From: Neoscytalidium dimidiatum
Taxonomy: Eukaryota > Ascomycota > Dothideomycetes > Botryosphaeriales > Botryosphaeriaceae
Reading direction: 5' to 3'
Assembly: GCA_037367355.1 (NCBI GenBank)
Contig: CM074704.1
Span: forward strand, 1,736,001-1,800,000
Length of the DNA stretch: 64,000 nt
The position numbers were made by a program, and so were the translations under genes. The notes below the pieces were generated by a model that was not told the DNA's origin, did not search any database, and saw only the letters and a list, made by a program, of their open reading frames with translations. Position 1 is the stretch's first letter; each line of letters starts with the position of its first letter. This document shows, one piece after another, positions 55,220 through 64,000 of the stretch.

Positions 55220-56871
55220 GACCTTTGATCTAAACCACGGAGGTCCGGCTTCAACATCTGTCCGATGCCAATTTTGATACCACGAAAGTTGGAATCGAGA
55301 TAGAGTGCAACGGAGCTCAAATATTCAAGTAAAAGCACGAAGGCCGGCACAGCGACGAGTGAACATTGGGTCGACAGAGATGATTTTGGGAAAGACAAAA
55401 GAGGCTACTAGTGATATAATTCAGCTGGGCGAGAATACTCCGGCTTCGAGGTGATATGTCTCACGCCAAGGTCGTGTGAACAATGGAGAGATAAAAGATC
55501 CGGTATGGCAGGCCTTCGGGTTTCTGATCAAGGCAGTTGCTACGGTTGCCGCATGAAAAGCGTGCAAACTCACCTCAACGGAAGCAGAAGCCTATTATTG
55601 TAGTGGACTACCATGATTCGCGATGGGGGTGGACGACGGCCACGACCCAGTCTGTGCAATGGGACAATGGATCGAGACGCTACGGGAAATTCCAAACGAC
55701 GCGAACCGGATCAAAGGCAGACTAAAGAAGCTTCCCGGCGGAATCCAGACTCAGCAAGTCACGTTGTCCTTGCATACTGATGCTCTTGAACGTAGCAGGT
55801 GTATGGATTTTTTGCATGGAAGAAACAGGTGGCGTCAAAGTATAAAATGGCCTATCGGACCGTCGAACAACCTAAATGATGGGTCGGGTGCTGAGCCGAG
55901 TCCACTGCTCCGGGTATCCCGGTGGTTGATTCCTCGTCCATCGTATGGGTGAGGATCATCCGAGCATGGTAAATCAGCCCAAGGTCCTCTTGAAATCTCA
56001 AGGCGGCATTCGGTATTCGGAGCGAGCAAGAGCGGGGTGATGACAGCCGCCAAAGAAGCATGAGAAAAGGCCCGTATGTTTCGTGCCGAGAGACGCCGGA
56101 AATATGAGACACCTCATCTGGCGGCAATCGGTTCAGAAAAGGCTTTCCGCTTGCACTCGCGAGAGAAGTCGAAGACAAGCACAAGTCGAAGATGCGGCCA
56201 CGTTTTTGAGCTCGTCGCGCAGACCGCTAGCCCGGAAACAGCTAGCATGTCCTTCGTCGACTCATCAACTGTTCTCCACCTTGCATTTGAATGTCCAACT
56301 CCACCTTCGTTGTGTGCTGTTGGATACGCATGATGCAAAGGCCTGGGTTTTCTAACCTCGAAGCCGACAAGAGGGTATCTCGCCTTGGGATGCCACTATC
56401 CGTGATGCGATTGTCCCGGCTTTCTTTAGCTGCCTCACCTCCAGGCCGTAAGGCGGGAGAAAGGCTGAAACCCAGGGATCCGTATGGACATGGTATCAAT
56501 AAACTGCACCCCTATAGTGAGGGATTCTTCACGGTCAGGACTCGTACTCCAGGTGCGAGGATAGAGAAAGATGAGGCAATGGCTGGATGAGGACAGCAAC
56601 TATGATGAAGAACTAGAGTCCCGGCTAGTCTCCATTGCGAGGTAGTGATGCCTTCCTAAGCTGAACCTGCCACAATTGCACTAGTCCGAAACGAGTTTCC
56701 TCACCATGGCCGCTCTACCTGTATCTTCCTCGCCCCTATCCGCATCACAAGCGTCGCCCCAACCTCAAGCCGACCTCAATCGATTCGGCTTCCTTAATAC
56801 GACCCACGGCTTTGCGTTGACAACTTGCGCTCCTCAACCAATTCTCCTATCATCCGCTCTACCTCAACATC
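55220..56871. other. Intergenic, about 1.65 kb, short ORFs only
   Basis: ORFs such as 55623..55952 (+) and 55835..56184 (-) overlap and lack motifs that I recognise. The plus ORF has a charged IKGRLKKLPGGIQ segment that looks protein-like, so a decayed gene cannot be excluded. Confidence 0.4.
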
Positions 56872-57627
56872 ATGACCACCTCACCCGAAGACAACAACGA
56901 AGGGTACGCCATCCAACTTCCTATCGTGACATGCTCAAATCAGCAATCACAAGGCGAGACGCTCTTCCCTGAAGAGCTCTGGCACATGAATGCCGCTTGC
57001 GCAGACCAACGCACGCTGAAGAGCCTCCGGTTGTGCTGCAAGAAGCTCGCACCGATCTCCGCTACTCACCTCTTTCGGACCATTCGGATTCGCTGCGCTG
57101 CGCGCGGAAACCGCATTCGCCACGTCGCGGGAGTATCCAACAATTCCGACCACGTGCAGTGTCTGCTGCTTCACCGCAATGTTTTCGTCCAGCACTTAGG
57201 AGATGCTGCTGGGAACGTCCACAACACTATTGTGAATCTCACCGATGTGAGGTGCAAACTCAATATTAGGAACGACAGAACCGTGAGGAGCCTCTCGGGT
57301 TTTCTTTCATCGGTTAAGAAAGTGGAAGTCCTGTTCATCGGTGTCGATGACGAATCACGTCACGATATCCTTCTACCATTTCGCCACATGCGGTCTGGCT
57401 TGAAAAATCTCCGTTCCGTGATACTGGCTGCCGACATGAGCGGCGCATCTCTGTTGGCTTTCTTTTCCGAGATCGCGCTGAGCTTGCGGGAGCTGGCACC
57501 CTTGAAGTGCAAGCTTTCCGACTCTGAGAACACCTGGCCTAATATCCTGGAACAAGCTCGACAATTGCTCTCGTTGGACCGAGTCGAGCTTGTTCATCTG
57601 AGGGGATATCATCATGAAGCTACATGA
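56872..57627 (+). CDS. F-box-like hypothetical protein, possibly broken at its 3' end
   Basis: A 251-residue frame with ATG at 56872. The segment LFPEELWHMNAACADQRTLKSLRLCCKKLAPISATHLFRTI (about residues 31-71) has the shape of a fungal F-box. The middle is leucine-rich (VKKVEVLFIGVD, LKNLRSVILAAD, LRELAPLKCKL). The frame stops at HLRGYHHEAT, whereas the overlapping frame 57614..57844 continues with QERIFDYILRKTDVYPQWEFDSETYRLHD, which is the normal C-terminal block of such proteins. I found no GT-AG intron that joins them, so the gene has probably suffered a deletion or frameshift near 57600. If so it is a pseudogene or encodes a shortened protein. Confidence 0.5.
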   Translation: MTTSPEDNNEGYAIQLPIVTCSNQQSQGETLFPEELWHMNAACADQRTLKSLRLCCKKLAPISATHLFRTIRIRCAARGNRIRHVAGVSNNSDHVQCLLLHRNVFVQHLGDAAGNVHNTIVNLTDVRCKLNIRNDRTVRSLSGFLSSVKKVEVLFIGVDDESRHDILLPFRHMRSGLKNLRSVILAADMSGASLLAFFSEIALSLRELAPLKCKLSDSENTWPNILEQARQLLSLDRVELVHLRGYHHEAT

Positions 57628-57844
57628 TGTTCAGATATCCAGGGTGCGATATCCTCCACAGCTTCAGGAGAGGATCTTCGATTACATACTCAGGAAAACC
57701 GACGTATACCCCCAGTGGGAGTTTGACTCGGAGACATATCGCTTGCACGATGCCCCTGGTGGGAATTCTACGTCCAGAGAACATAGTAGGAAATGTTTCG
57801 GGCCGAATGGCTATGGCTGGAATCTGTTCATGGCTATGGGTTAG

Positions 57845-58273
57845 AGATATCCGCCAATTTGAGCTGCGTGTTCGACAACTTGAGCACGGCCGGGAATCTG
57901 CTTCAGCCAGCTCACGTGCGAAAAGCTGATACCCCGTCCTGTATCTGGAACCATGGTCTTCGCTTGCTGGTTTCCACTTCCTTCATTGGTCGCCTATCCT
58001 TTTGCGTATGACAGAACTTCGATCTATCCATATGCGGTCACAGATCAGACTTCAGACGTTAACTTTCCCTCCTCATTCTCTAGTCCTTCATCATACGACG
58101 ACGTCGAAAATTGAAACATGAAGCCACCGAGCTCCCAAAGAGGTAAACTCATCATGCAATGGCAACGGCACTTCCTCGGAGCTCACACACATGCTAGATT
58201 ATCGGGCGGACTCTCTCCAGCGCACAGATGCTGCACAAAAAAAATTTCTGATCCAACCGACAAAAATTACAAA
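57845..58273. other. Intergenic, nothing clear
   Basis: Region between the F-box-like frames and the first 5S rRNA gene. Short ORFs only. Confidence 0.45.
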
Positions 58274-58392
58274 ACGTACAACAGCCGGTATTCCCCAATG
58301 GTCACCCACTTGAGTACTAATCGACCGGTTCGCAGCTTAAATATCGGGGAGCGGACGGGACCCGTTGCTTTCTGCGGCCTATGGTCGTACGT
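58274..58392 (-). rRNA. 5S ribosomal RNA gene, copy A
   Basis: A 119-nt sequence on the minus strand with the fungal 5S layout: terminal helix ACGTAC/GTACGT, the central GGTCCCGTCCGCTC segment, the internal control region around GAACCGG...GATTAGTACTC, and GTGGGTGACCA...GGGGAATACC. Helix II (CGCAG/CTGCG) and helix V pairs are intact. A T-rich Pol III terminator follows directly (TTTT, then TTTTT). Dispersed single 5S genes are normal in Pezizomycotina. Confidence 0.93.
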
Positions 58393-58843
58393 GACAGCCA
58401 AGCTGACTCCTGAAGTTTATGTCCTGAGTGGGCGTGGAAGGCGGGTGCGTTGCAGCCATCTCGATTGAGATTTGGAGCGAATATAACATGACAACCGGGG
58501 TGGATCTGATCCTTTTTTGCTGCTAGCTTTTCCAGAGGTTTACTTGCAAGAGAGAAGCGTACCATGTGCTGAAAGAAGTATTCAAGGCTATCAAGGCGGA
58601 AGATTGCATGAGCTCTTGGGTGAAGGCTTCGAAAGTATTACCGCAGGCAACAAAATTGTAATTTGATCTTTGAAGTCGGCCCCAAAACCCCTTTGTCGTG
58701 TGCTGCACAGGTATTGACTGTCGCGTTGGCCAGACTTTGCTCCTCCAGATATGTACAGTACAAAAGGCTATTTCATAAACGTATGAGCGCCTACAATCAG
58801 TTGAGCGTGAATCAACATTGGATGAAGGAACACATGACATCCA
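58393..58843. other. Intergenic, 5S upstream and sulfatase 3' flank
   Basis: No gene seen. The minus-strand ORF at 58317..58565 runs through the 5S gene and is not coding. Confidence 0.55.
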
Positions 58844-60906
58844 TCATGTCATGAGCGCCCAATCTGGGTCCAATCCATCTAGCTCGGATGCTCCTGACCT
58901 TCGGGACAGCCCCACACCTTGAAATTGGGGCCCTTCAGAGCTGACAAGATAGCCGCCCTCGCAAGCGGAGAATGAAACTTTGGGAAATGTCGTTTCAAAG
59001 TAGTCATCATGTTCTGGTGCCAGCGCATCAAGTAAGCTGGTGATGCTCCCATCTGGCTGTAAAGAACTCCACGGTTTGCGGCATGTGTCCGCTTGGCACG
59101 ACTTCAACACAAGCAGTAACGCATCCAGGCGAGACGTCAGCTTTTCTACTGTAACGCCAAGGATCTCGGTGGTCGATGAACCAGGAGCAAGCAGATTGTC
59201 CATCTGGCCGGGATCAACCTGCGGACACATGAGCTATATTTCAGGGAGATTTACCGGCACAGGATAAGAACACTTACACTCATATCGTACAGCTCGTGCT
59301 CATTGGTGCACCAAACGGAGTAGTAAAGATTGTAGGATTCGCCTACCGATCTGAGAGACTTGTACGTATTGTTGACACCCGAGTCCGCTGGACAAAGTCA
59401 ACCTTTGCCACACCGCATCTCACACCGCACCCCAAGAACTTACACGCATACGCGTTCCACTCATTCGGATCGTCCCTCCCCCAAAACTCAATCTGCACGT
59501 GCTCCCTGCCCTGCGCGGAAGGCGCAGCAGCCCCGTTACCCACGACCAACGGGATGGGCGCGCCATCGAAATCATCCCTCAGCGGGATGCCCAGCACGTC
59601 CAAAAACGTCGGCGCGAGGTCGACGTGCGAGGTCGGCACGTCGACGCTCGCGCCCTCGGGGACGCCGGGCCCGCGCACGATCAGCGGGACGTTGACGTCC
59701 TCCTCGTAGCCGCACTTCTTGCCGGGCTGCAGGCGGTGCTGGCCGATGTGGAAGCCGTTGTCGGACGAGTAGAAGACGTACGTGTTGTCCAGCACGCCGT
59801 GCTGCTCGAGCCGCGCGAAGACCTGGTCCACCATCTCGTCCACGGCCTGCAGCGAGCGCAGGCGGTCGCGGTAGAACTCGTCGTTCTGCTCCACGTTGCT
59901 CGCGTTCTGGAGCGGCAGCTGCGCGACCCAGCTGGCGCCAGACGGCTGGTGAGGAGTCAGCTTCGTGGTCATCCGTAGGGACGCTCTGCTTCTTCAGAGC
60001 CGAAAACTTACTCTGTCCGGATTGAAATTGTTTGTGCGCGGCACTTTGGCATCGGGGAAAAGGCCCAGGTGCCTCGTCGCAGGCATGGGAGATCCGTTGC
60101 TGAGCGTGTATGAAAATCTCAGGACGTCTATAGTGACGTTCACAGTGACGTGGGGAGCTATCGGGGCTATGGTTAGGAAGAACGGTGCGTCTTCTGCAAC
60201 GGCGTCGTCAAGGAAGTCCAGAGCCTTCTCTGCCACCAGATCGGTGGAGTACTGATTCGGATATGTGCGGGGGATCTGCCAATTCCTCTGGAATCCCGGG
60301 TTCCAGTACTGGTATTGGTAAGGGTCGAGCAGGAACTCCTGATGTTTACCAGATAATTAGCCCTCTAATTACGTTGCAAGGAAAGAACCAGTAACCCATG
60401 GTGCCGCACCGTTCCTTTGAACCCGGCAGGAAAGGGAAGAAAGTAATTGGCGATGGTGTGGGAATTGAACAATTTCCCAACGTAGTAGCTGTTGTACCCA
60501 GCTTCCTTGAGCCAGACGGGTAGCCAGTTGTCATTCAGTCCCTGGGAGACAAACTTGGGGTATCCGCCTACACAACCGTCAATTTCGAGCCAGTAATCGG
60601 CATCTCGCGCATGAGTTTCATACCGTACGGCTGTACCACGTCCGTCACATTGTGATTATGTGCGGCTTTCCCAGTCCACAAGGTGACTCTCGATGGACAA
60701 CAGAGAGACACGGTAGAATAGTGCTTCTGGAAGGATGTGCCACGTTGAGTCAAATGACTGTTGATGTGAGGAAGGTAGTCCATGCTGCTCAATTGCATGT
60801 CCTGGTCGTCGGTTAAGATGAAGACTACGTTAGGTCGCGCGGCCGCCACTGCCACCCGCAAGGCAATTGCCATTAAAATCGCAAACATGGCTCTCTTGGC
60901 TCCCAT
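58844..60906 (-). CDS. Secreted arylsulfatase (type I sulfatase)
   Basis: Six exons on the minus strand: 60906..60624, 60567..60410, 60338..60012, 59945..59444, 59387..59278 and 59218..58844. They give 584 residues. The N-terminus has a signal peptide (MFAILMAIALRVAVAAA) and RPNVVFILTDDQD, where the paired aspartates bind the metal. The activation motif CCPSR carries the cysteine converted to formylglycine. KAAHNHNVTDV, GYNSYYVGKLFN, FLTIAPIAPH, YVFYSSDNGFHIGQHRL (metal-binding DN) and ELYDMS follow in order. The introns are 56-71 bp with matching phases. The enzyme would release sulfate from sulfate esters outside the cell, for sulfur scavenging. The formylglycine-generating enzyme is not in this window, and many fungi seem to use an unidentified route. 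The ATG at 60906 is chosen because it places the signal peptide correctly. Confidence 0.9.
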
Positions 60907-61425
60907 ATTTGCATAGCGGTGCTGGCCTGCAAGAATTTGCTCACGTAGGTGGGTAATCATGTCAATTTGGAGCGCAGATAGCGAGCATTCTTGCTGTTAA
61001 ATTTCTATTCCGCGGTCGCCTGTCAATGCCAATTGTGAGAAACTAGGGTCACATTACGACATGAGCGTCGCTTATAGACCGTGAACATTTCTCCGGAGAC
61101 GAGGCTGGGGATAAAGGAGAGTGGACCGAGAACGATGTGGAACATGCATGTGATGGAGGAGGAACGCTTGCGGCTTTCGAATAAGGCTAATGGACCGGTC
61201 GGATTAACGTCCCCAAACGAATGAGCTACCCGAAGCGGAAGGGAAAAAGTTCTCGATTTAGCTTAAGTGTCGTTGTTGTTGCAGTTGTATACCTGATCTG
61301 GTGTTGATATGGTGTGGAATTCCGGGGAGCCTCGGCCGATTTTGCCCGTCCCGGACCGACGGTAGCCGATGCCGCCACAACACTACGGGGGTACAAAAAA
61401 AAAAGCACAAACAAACACAAAAAGA
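60907..61425. promoter_or_regulatory. Sulfatase upstream region
   Basis: A 519-bp region holding the probable promoter of the sulfatase and, near its right end, A-rich sequence that is the T-rich terminator of 5S copy B on the minus strand. No gene seen. Confidence 0.5.
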
Positions 61426-61544
61426 ACGTACAGTAGCTGGGATTCCCCAATGGTCACCCACTTGAGTACTAATCAGCCGGTTCACAGGTTAAGTACCGGG
61501 GAGCGGACGGGACCCGCTGCTTTCTGTGGCCTATGACCGTACGT
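61426..61544 (-). rRNA. 5S ribosomal RNA gene, copy B
   Basis: A 119-nt sequence on the minus strand, the same length as copy A, with 14 substitutions and no indel. At least four base pairs have changed on both sides, keeping pairing: 8-112 (A-U to G-C), 9-111 (C-G to U-A), 18-61 (G-C to A-U) and 70-107 (C-G to U-A), in RNA numbering. This argues that both copies make working RNA. A T5 terminator follows within 10 nt. Confidence 0.92.
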
Positions 61545-62667
61545 GGTATAGGAGGTTGCGTGCAATGTACATAACCATTCAAATTTTCTCTAATCGTCTG
61601 ATGCGGGCGTAAATTGGAGACTGTACAGGCGTAGTAGTAAAAAAATCTTGAACAAGTTGTATGTAAAAGTCTGGGAGCAACTAAGTATCCGAGCTCTTGA
61701 ACAAGCATCGCATACATATGCACCATTACGACTTTGTGATCGTCATACGAGGCCGACTTTCTTTTACTAGAGAGACAGCTGCTTCATGTGAGTGAGCCCA
61801 TGCAAAGTCACGTCGGAGGACACATTCTGCACACCCTATAGACGCTGATGCCCTGAATTCTGCACCGTCTAAACGTCTGGACAAGGCGTAATGGAGCAGA
61901 ATTCTCGCGTAGTTCGGAGGTGCGCTGTGAGATCGATCGGAGCGTAGGTGATGGATCGCGTGTTCGTAGCAACATTGAATTGCCGACCAATGCTGCGCCT
62001 ACCGAGAATACACGGTGAGCGGTGAGGAACATCTGGTAGGACGTATGTGTGCAGTTACAGTAAATTGTATTACCGAATGCACAAGAGCAACGAATTCTGG
62101 TGAAAGTTAAGTGAACTCATGCGGAGACACGCGGGGGGATGGTATGCATACAAGCACAATCTTCCGTCTCCTACTTCAGCCCAAATCCGCCTTATGATTC
62201 ATTCCTGGTGAGTAGATTCTTGGTAGGCATCCTCTATACCACCTTTCCCTTGGACAAGAAGACACCTTCACTTTGCTCTTCCCCCAATTCTTCAGCAAGA
62301 AGGTCTTTGAATCTGACGTAAGAGGGCTCAGACGACTGGGTGCCTACAGTTTCGTGGCACCTTCTGGGTAACTTAGTTAACGTCTGTCTTACCGCATCGA
62401 GTAGTTTGACGGGATGGTACGGCGGCGAATACAGTGTCAGGCTTCGTACTTTCGCTTGCCTGCTCCCGCATGTAGAGAATATTCATTGCGTACAATGTCA
62501 GCTCAAGGCATGTTTTCGTCGTCTAATGCAGGAGGTACGCGGGGAGTACGAACAAAAATGGTGGGGCTCCTCGGACAAGACAGGCAATTGCAACTGAAAC
62601 CAGTCATCATTAGACAAAGAGGGGCAGCAGCGACGAGGCAGCCACAAAAGCAAGAGACAAAAAACAG
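61545..62667. other. Intergenic, 1.1 kb without a gene
   Basis: Short ORFs without motifs. The minus-strand ORF at 61469..61726 partly runs through 5S copy B. Confidence 0.5.
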
Positions 62668-62813
62668 TGAGGACGGTGCGATTTGAACGCACAGCCTTCA
62701 GGAAATTCCAGTAGTATTCGCTGGAATCTGACGCTGTAATGAGAGTTAGTATGAGGTGCCTGAGCCTCTTGGTAAGTGGAGAGGACTTACCGCTACCATT
62801 GCGCCACGCCCCC
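62668..62813 (-). tRNA. tRNA-Trp (CCA) with a canonical intron plus a GT-AG insertion in the D-arm
   Basis: On the minus strand the acceptor GGGGGCG (62813..62807) pairs with CGTCCTC (62675..62669), and the discriminator A is at 62668. The D-arm GCGC-AATGGTA-GCG^C is split after position 24 by a 57-nt insertion, 62790..62734. The insertion begins GTAAGT, has TACTAAC at 62751..62745 and ends in CAG. The anticodon stem starts TCAGA and the anticodon CCA is at 62724..62722. A 17-nt canonical intron (62720..62704) follows G37 and contains CTGGAA, which can pair with the anticodon region TTCCAG as tRNA introns do. The T-arm GTGCG/CGCAC around TTCAAAT and a T6 terminator (62664..62659) follow. Box A lies wholly upstream of the insertion and box B is intact, so transcription should be possible. 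The exon text closely resembles known eukaryotic tRNA-Trp. One A-C mismatch closes the anticodon stem. Confidence 0.92.
62734..62790 (-). other. Spliceosomal-type intron inside the tRNA-Trp D-arm
   Basis: A 57-nt insertion with a GTAAGT 5' site, TACTAAC branch sequence (branch A about 12 nt from the 3' end) and a CAG 3' site, matching the protein-gene introns of this window in size and signals. A perfect 7-bp inverted repeat, GGTAAGT (62791..62785) and ACTTACC (62777..62771), covers the 5' splice site. Confidence 0.75.
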
Positions 62814-63035
62814 AAGTTGTTCATGCAAGCATGTTTCGCCATTTTCTCTTAAAGTGGTTTGCACTCTTTCGGAAAGACATCAACTTAGTTGCGCTTGTAA
62901 TTTGTGGAGGAAAGAAACGGGAAAGAGACCAACGCGGCTTGCAGGGGATCAAGAACACCATCGCACCACGCCGCCAAGAGAGCAACGAAACATCCAGGGA
63001 ACAGTGCTCAGCTATTATTCACGATCATTACACAC

Positions 63036-64000
63036 TCACAGCTCATCCCTCTGCCTATGCTCTTCCCGCTGCTGCGCCTCGAACTTCGCCCTCTCGACCC
63101 CCTCATCCCACATTCTCTTCTTTGGATTCCTTGGTTTATCCGACTCCACCAAAGGCTCGCCATCCCCTCTCCTAGGCACATCACCCTTTGGTGCCTCACC
63201 AGCGGCCGCCGCTTCTGCCATCTGGCCGACCTGCTCGGACATGCTTCCCGGCTCGCTCGGATTTTGTTGCTGCTGCTGGGGGTCACCCCTCTTGACACCA
63301 GCGCCGCCGGCGCCAGCGGGAACGTGGTGGGCAGGCTGATCAGGCATTCTGCGGTGTGCTCTGTTACTTGCGCTGGGCTGGACGATAAGACTAGAGGACG
63401 AGGATAGCGTTGTTGCCAGTGACGACAGTGCCTGAGAGGGTGCTGCACCACCTGCGAGGCCGACTGCTGCAAGGATGCTGAAGAGAAATTTGTATGCAAA
63501 CTTGAGCGGAAGCCAGGCGAACCACCAGAGGGGGCCGTAGAGAATGCGGCGGAAAAGGAGCCAACAGATTGTGGTGAGGAGGATGTAGAAGGTAGTTTCG
63601 AGGTACCAGGTATCGCTCTTCTGCGACCGGAGGAGCGAGTTGACGAGAGTCTTCGAGTTGGCGAGGAGGGTGCTGAGATCCGTGTACTTCTCTCCGAGCT
63701 CTGCAAGCGCGGCAGTCGACTGGTTAAGTGTCTCTTGTGCGAAGCGTGAGCGGGACAGCTCAGATGTCATCAACTGGTGCGTGCGTCGCAAGGCAGCAGT
63801 GACGTCGCTCGACGCGTTTGCGACGATTTCGTCTTGTGTGAGCTTCTCGGTGCCGCCGCGGCGTCGTCCAGCGGTGGGCGAAGCGTTTCCTTCTTGGATA
63901 CCAGCGAAGAGAAGTTCACGTTCTTTCTGCTTTGCGACCTCTGCGTTGCGCTTGGCTTGTAATTGAGCTTTACGGAACTGACTTCGAGCTCTGTAAAGCC
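63036..64000 (-). CDS. SEC20: SNARE protein Sec20, 5' end outside window
   Basis: The minus-strand frame is open from the right window edge to the TGA at 63036..63038, with no intron in this part. The visible 321 residues begin with a coiled-coil Arg/Lys/Gln-rich region (YRARSQFRKAQLQAKR), then ASSDVTAALRRTHQLMTSELSRS and FAQETLNQSTAALAELGEKY, the Sec20 SNARE motif. A membrane anchor follows, TWYLETTFYILLTTICWLLFRRILYGPLWWF. A luminal tail of about 150 residues ends in QRDEL. Yeast Sec20 is a Q-SNARE of the ER that receives Golgi-derived COPI vesicles, and its luminal tail ends in HDEL. The RDEL-like terminus here fits the same retrieval role. The long Gln/Pro/Gly-rich tail is larger than the SNARE core needs. 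Confidence 0.9.
   Translation of the reverse strand, partial: LYRARSQFRKAQLQAKRNAEVAKQKERELLFAGIQEGNASPTAGRRRGGTEKLTQDEIVANASSDVTAALRRTHQLMTSELSRSRFAQETLNQSTAALAELGEKYTDLSTLLANSKTLVNSLLRSQKSDTWYLETTFYILLTTICWLLFRRILYGPLWWFAWLPLKFAYKFLFSILAAVGLAGGAAPSQALSSLATTLSSSSSLIVQPSASNRAHRRMPDQPAHHVPAGAGGAGVKRGDPQQQQQNPSEPGSMSEQVGQMAEAAAAGEAPKGDVPRRGDGEPLVESDKPRNPKKRMWDEGVERAKFEAQQREEHRQRDEL

Noticed and set aside
58317..58565. Minus-strand ORF sharing a RKQRVPSAPRYL segment with the ORF at 61469..61726
   Set aside because: The shared peptide is the translated 5S rRNA sequence, not a protein family.

Overview
This window comes from the nuclear genome of a filamentous ascomycete (Pezizomycotina, most likely Dothideomycetes; the class is an inference). 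Genes are interrupted by short GT-AG introns, mostly 48-85 bp, with CTAAC-like branch sites. 5S rRNA genes are dispersed single copies. The recognisable families (2EXR, F-box, BTB/POZ, deuterolysin, fungal rhodopsin-like membrane proteins) are typical of moulds. I saw no intact transposon, CRISPR array or viral element.

Layout, left to right. 0-13 kb: a 2EXR-family gene cut by the left edge, tRNA-Val(AAC), a FAR-17a/AIG1-like membrane protein, an MFS drug exporter, and a long disordered Ser/Pro-rich protein. 13-21 kb: an accessory-looking stretch with duplicated small ORFs, a BTB/POZ pseudogene carrying a 16-bp tandem array, and an F-box gene rich in trinucleotide repeats; then the complex I 17.8-kDa subunit and a secreted deuterolysin. 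21-34 kb: a small Cys-rich protein, a 1,902-residue disordered protein, cystathionine gamma-lyase (CYS3) and a multi-pass membrane protein. 35-39 kb: a serine/threonine kinase ORF that overlaps, in another frame, a RhoGAP ORF. 39-51 kb: a housekeeping block with RPS15, RPP2, an SPT2 chromatin protein, an APH-family phosphotransferase, SmG and Ntr2 divergent from one 342-bp region, and a DsbA-like thioredoxin-fold protein. 52-64 kb: secreted glycerophosphodiesterase, a rhodopsin-like membrane protein, an F-box-like gene of doubtful integrity, two 5S rRNA genes flanking a secreted arylsulfatase, a tRNA-Trp gene, and SEC20 cut by the right edge.

The most unusual object is the tRNA-Trp(CCA) gene at 62668..62813 (minus). 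Besides the ordinary intron after position 37, its D-arm is split by a 57-nt insertion with every hallmark of a spliceosomal intron: GTAAGT at the 5' end, TACTAAC 12 nt before the 3' end, and CAG at the 3' end. Removing both insertions gives a well-folded tRNA-Trp. Other leads are the kinase/RhoGAP overlap, four compensated base-pair changes between the two 5S genes, and the repeat-broken BTB gene.

CDS spans given here run from start codon to stop codon and include introns; exon coordinates are in each entry. All splice sites were read by eye from sequence and protein-family logic, without transcript data.
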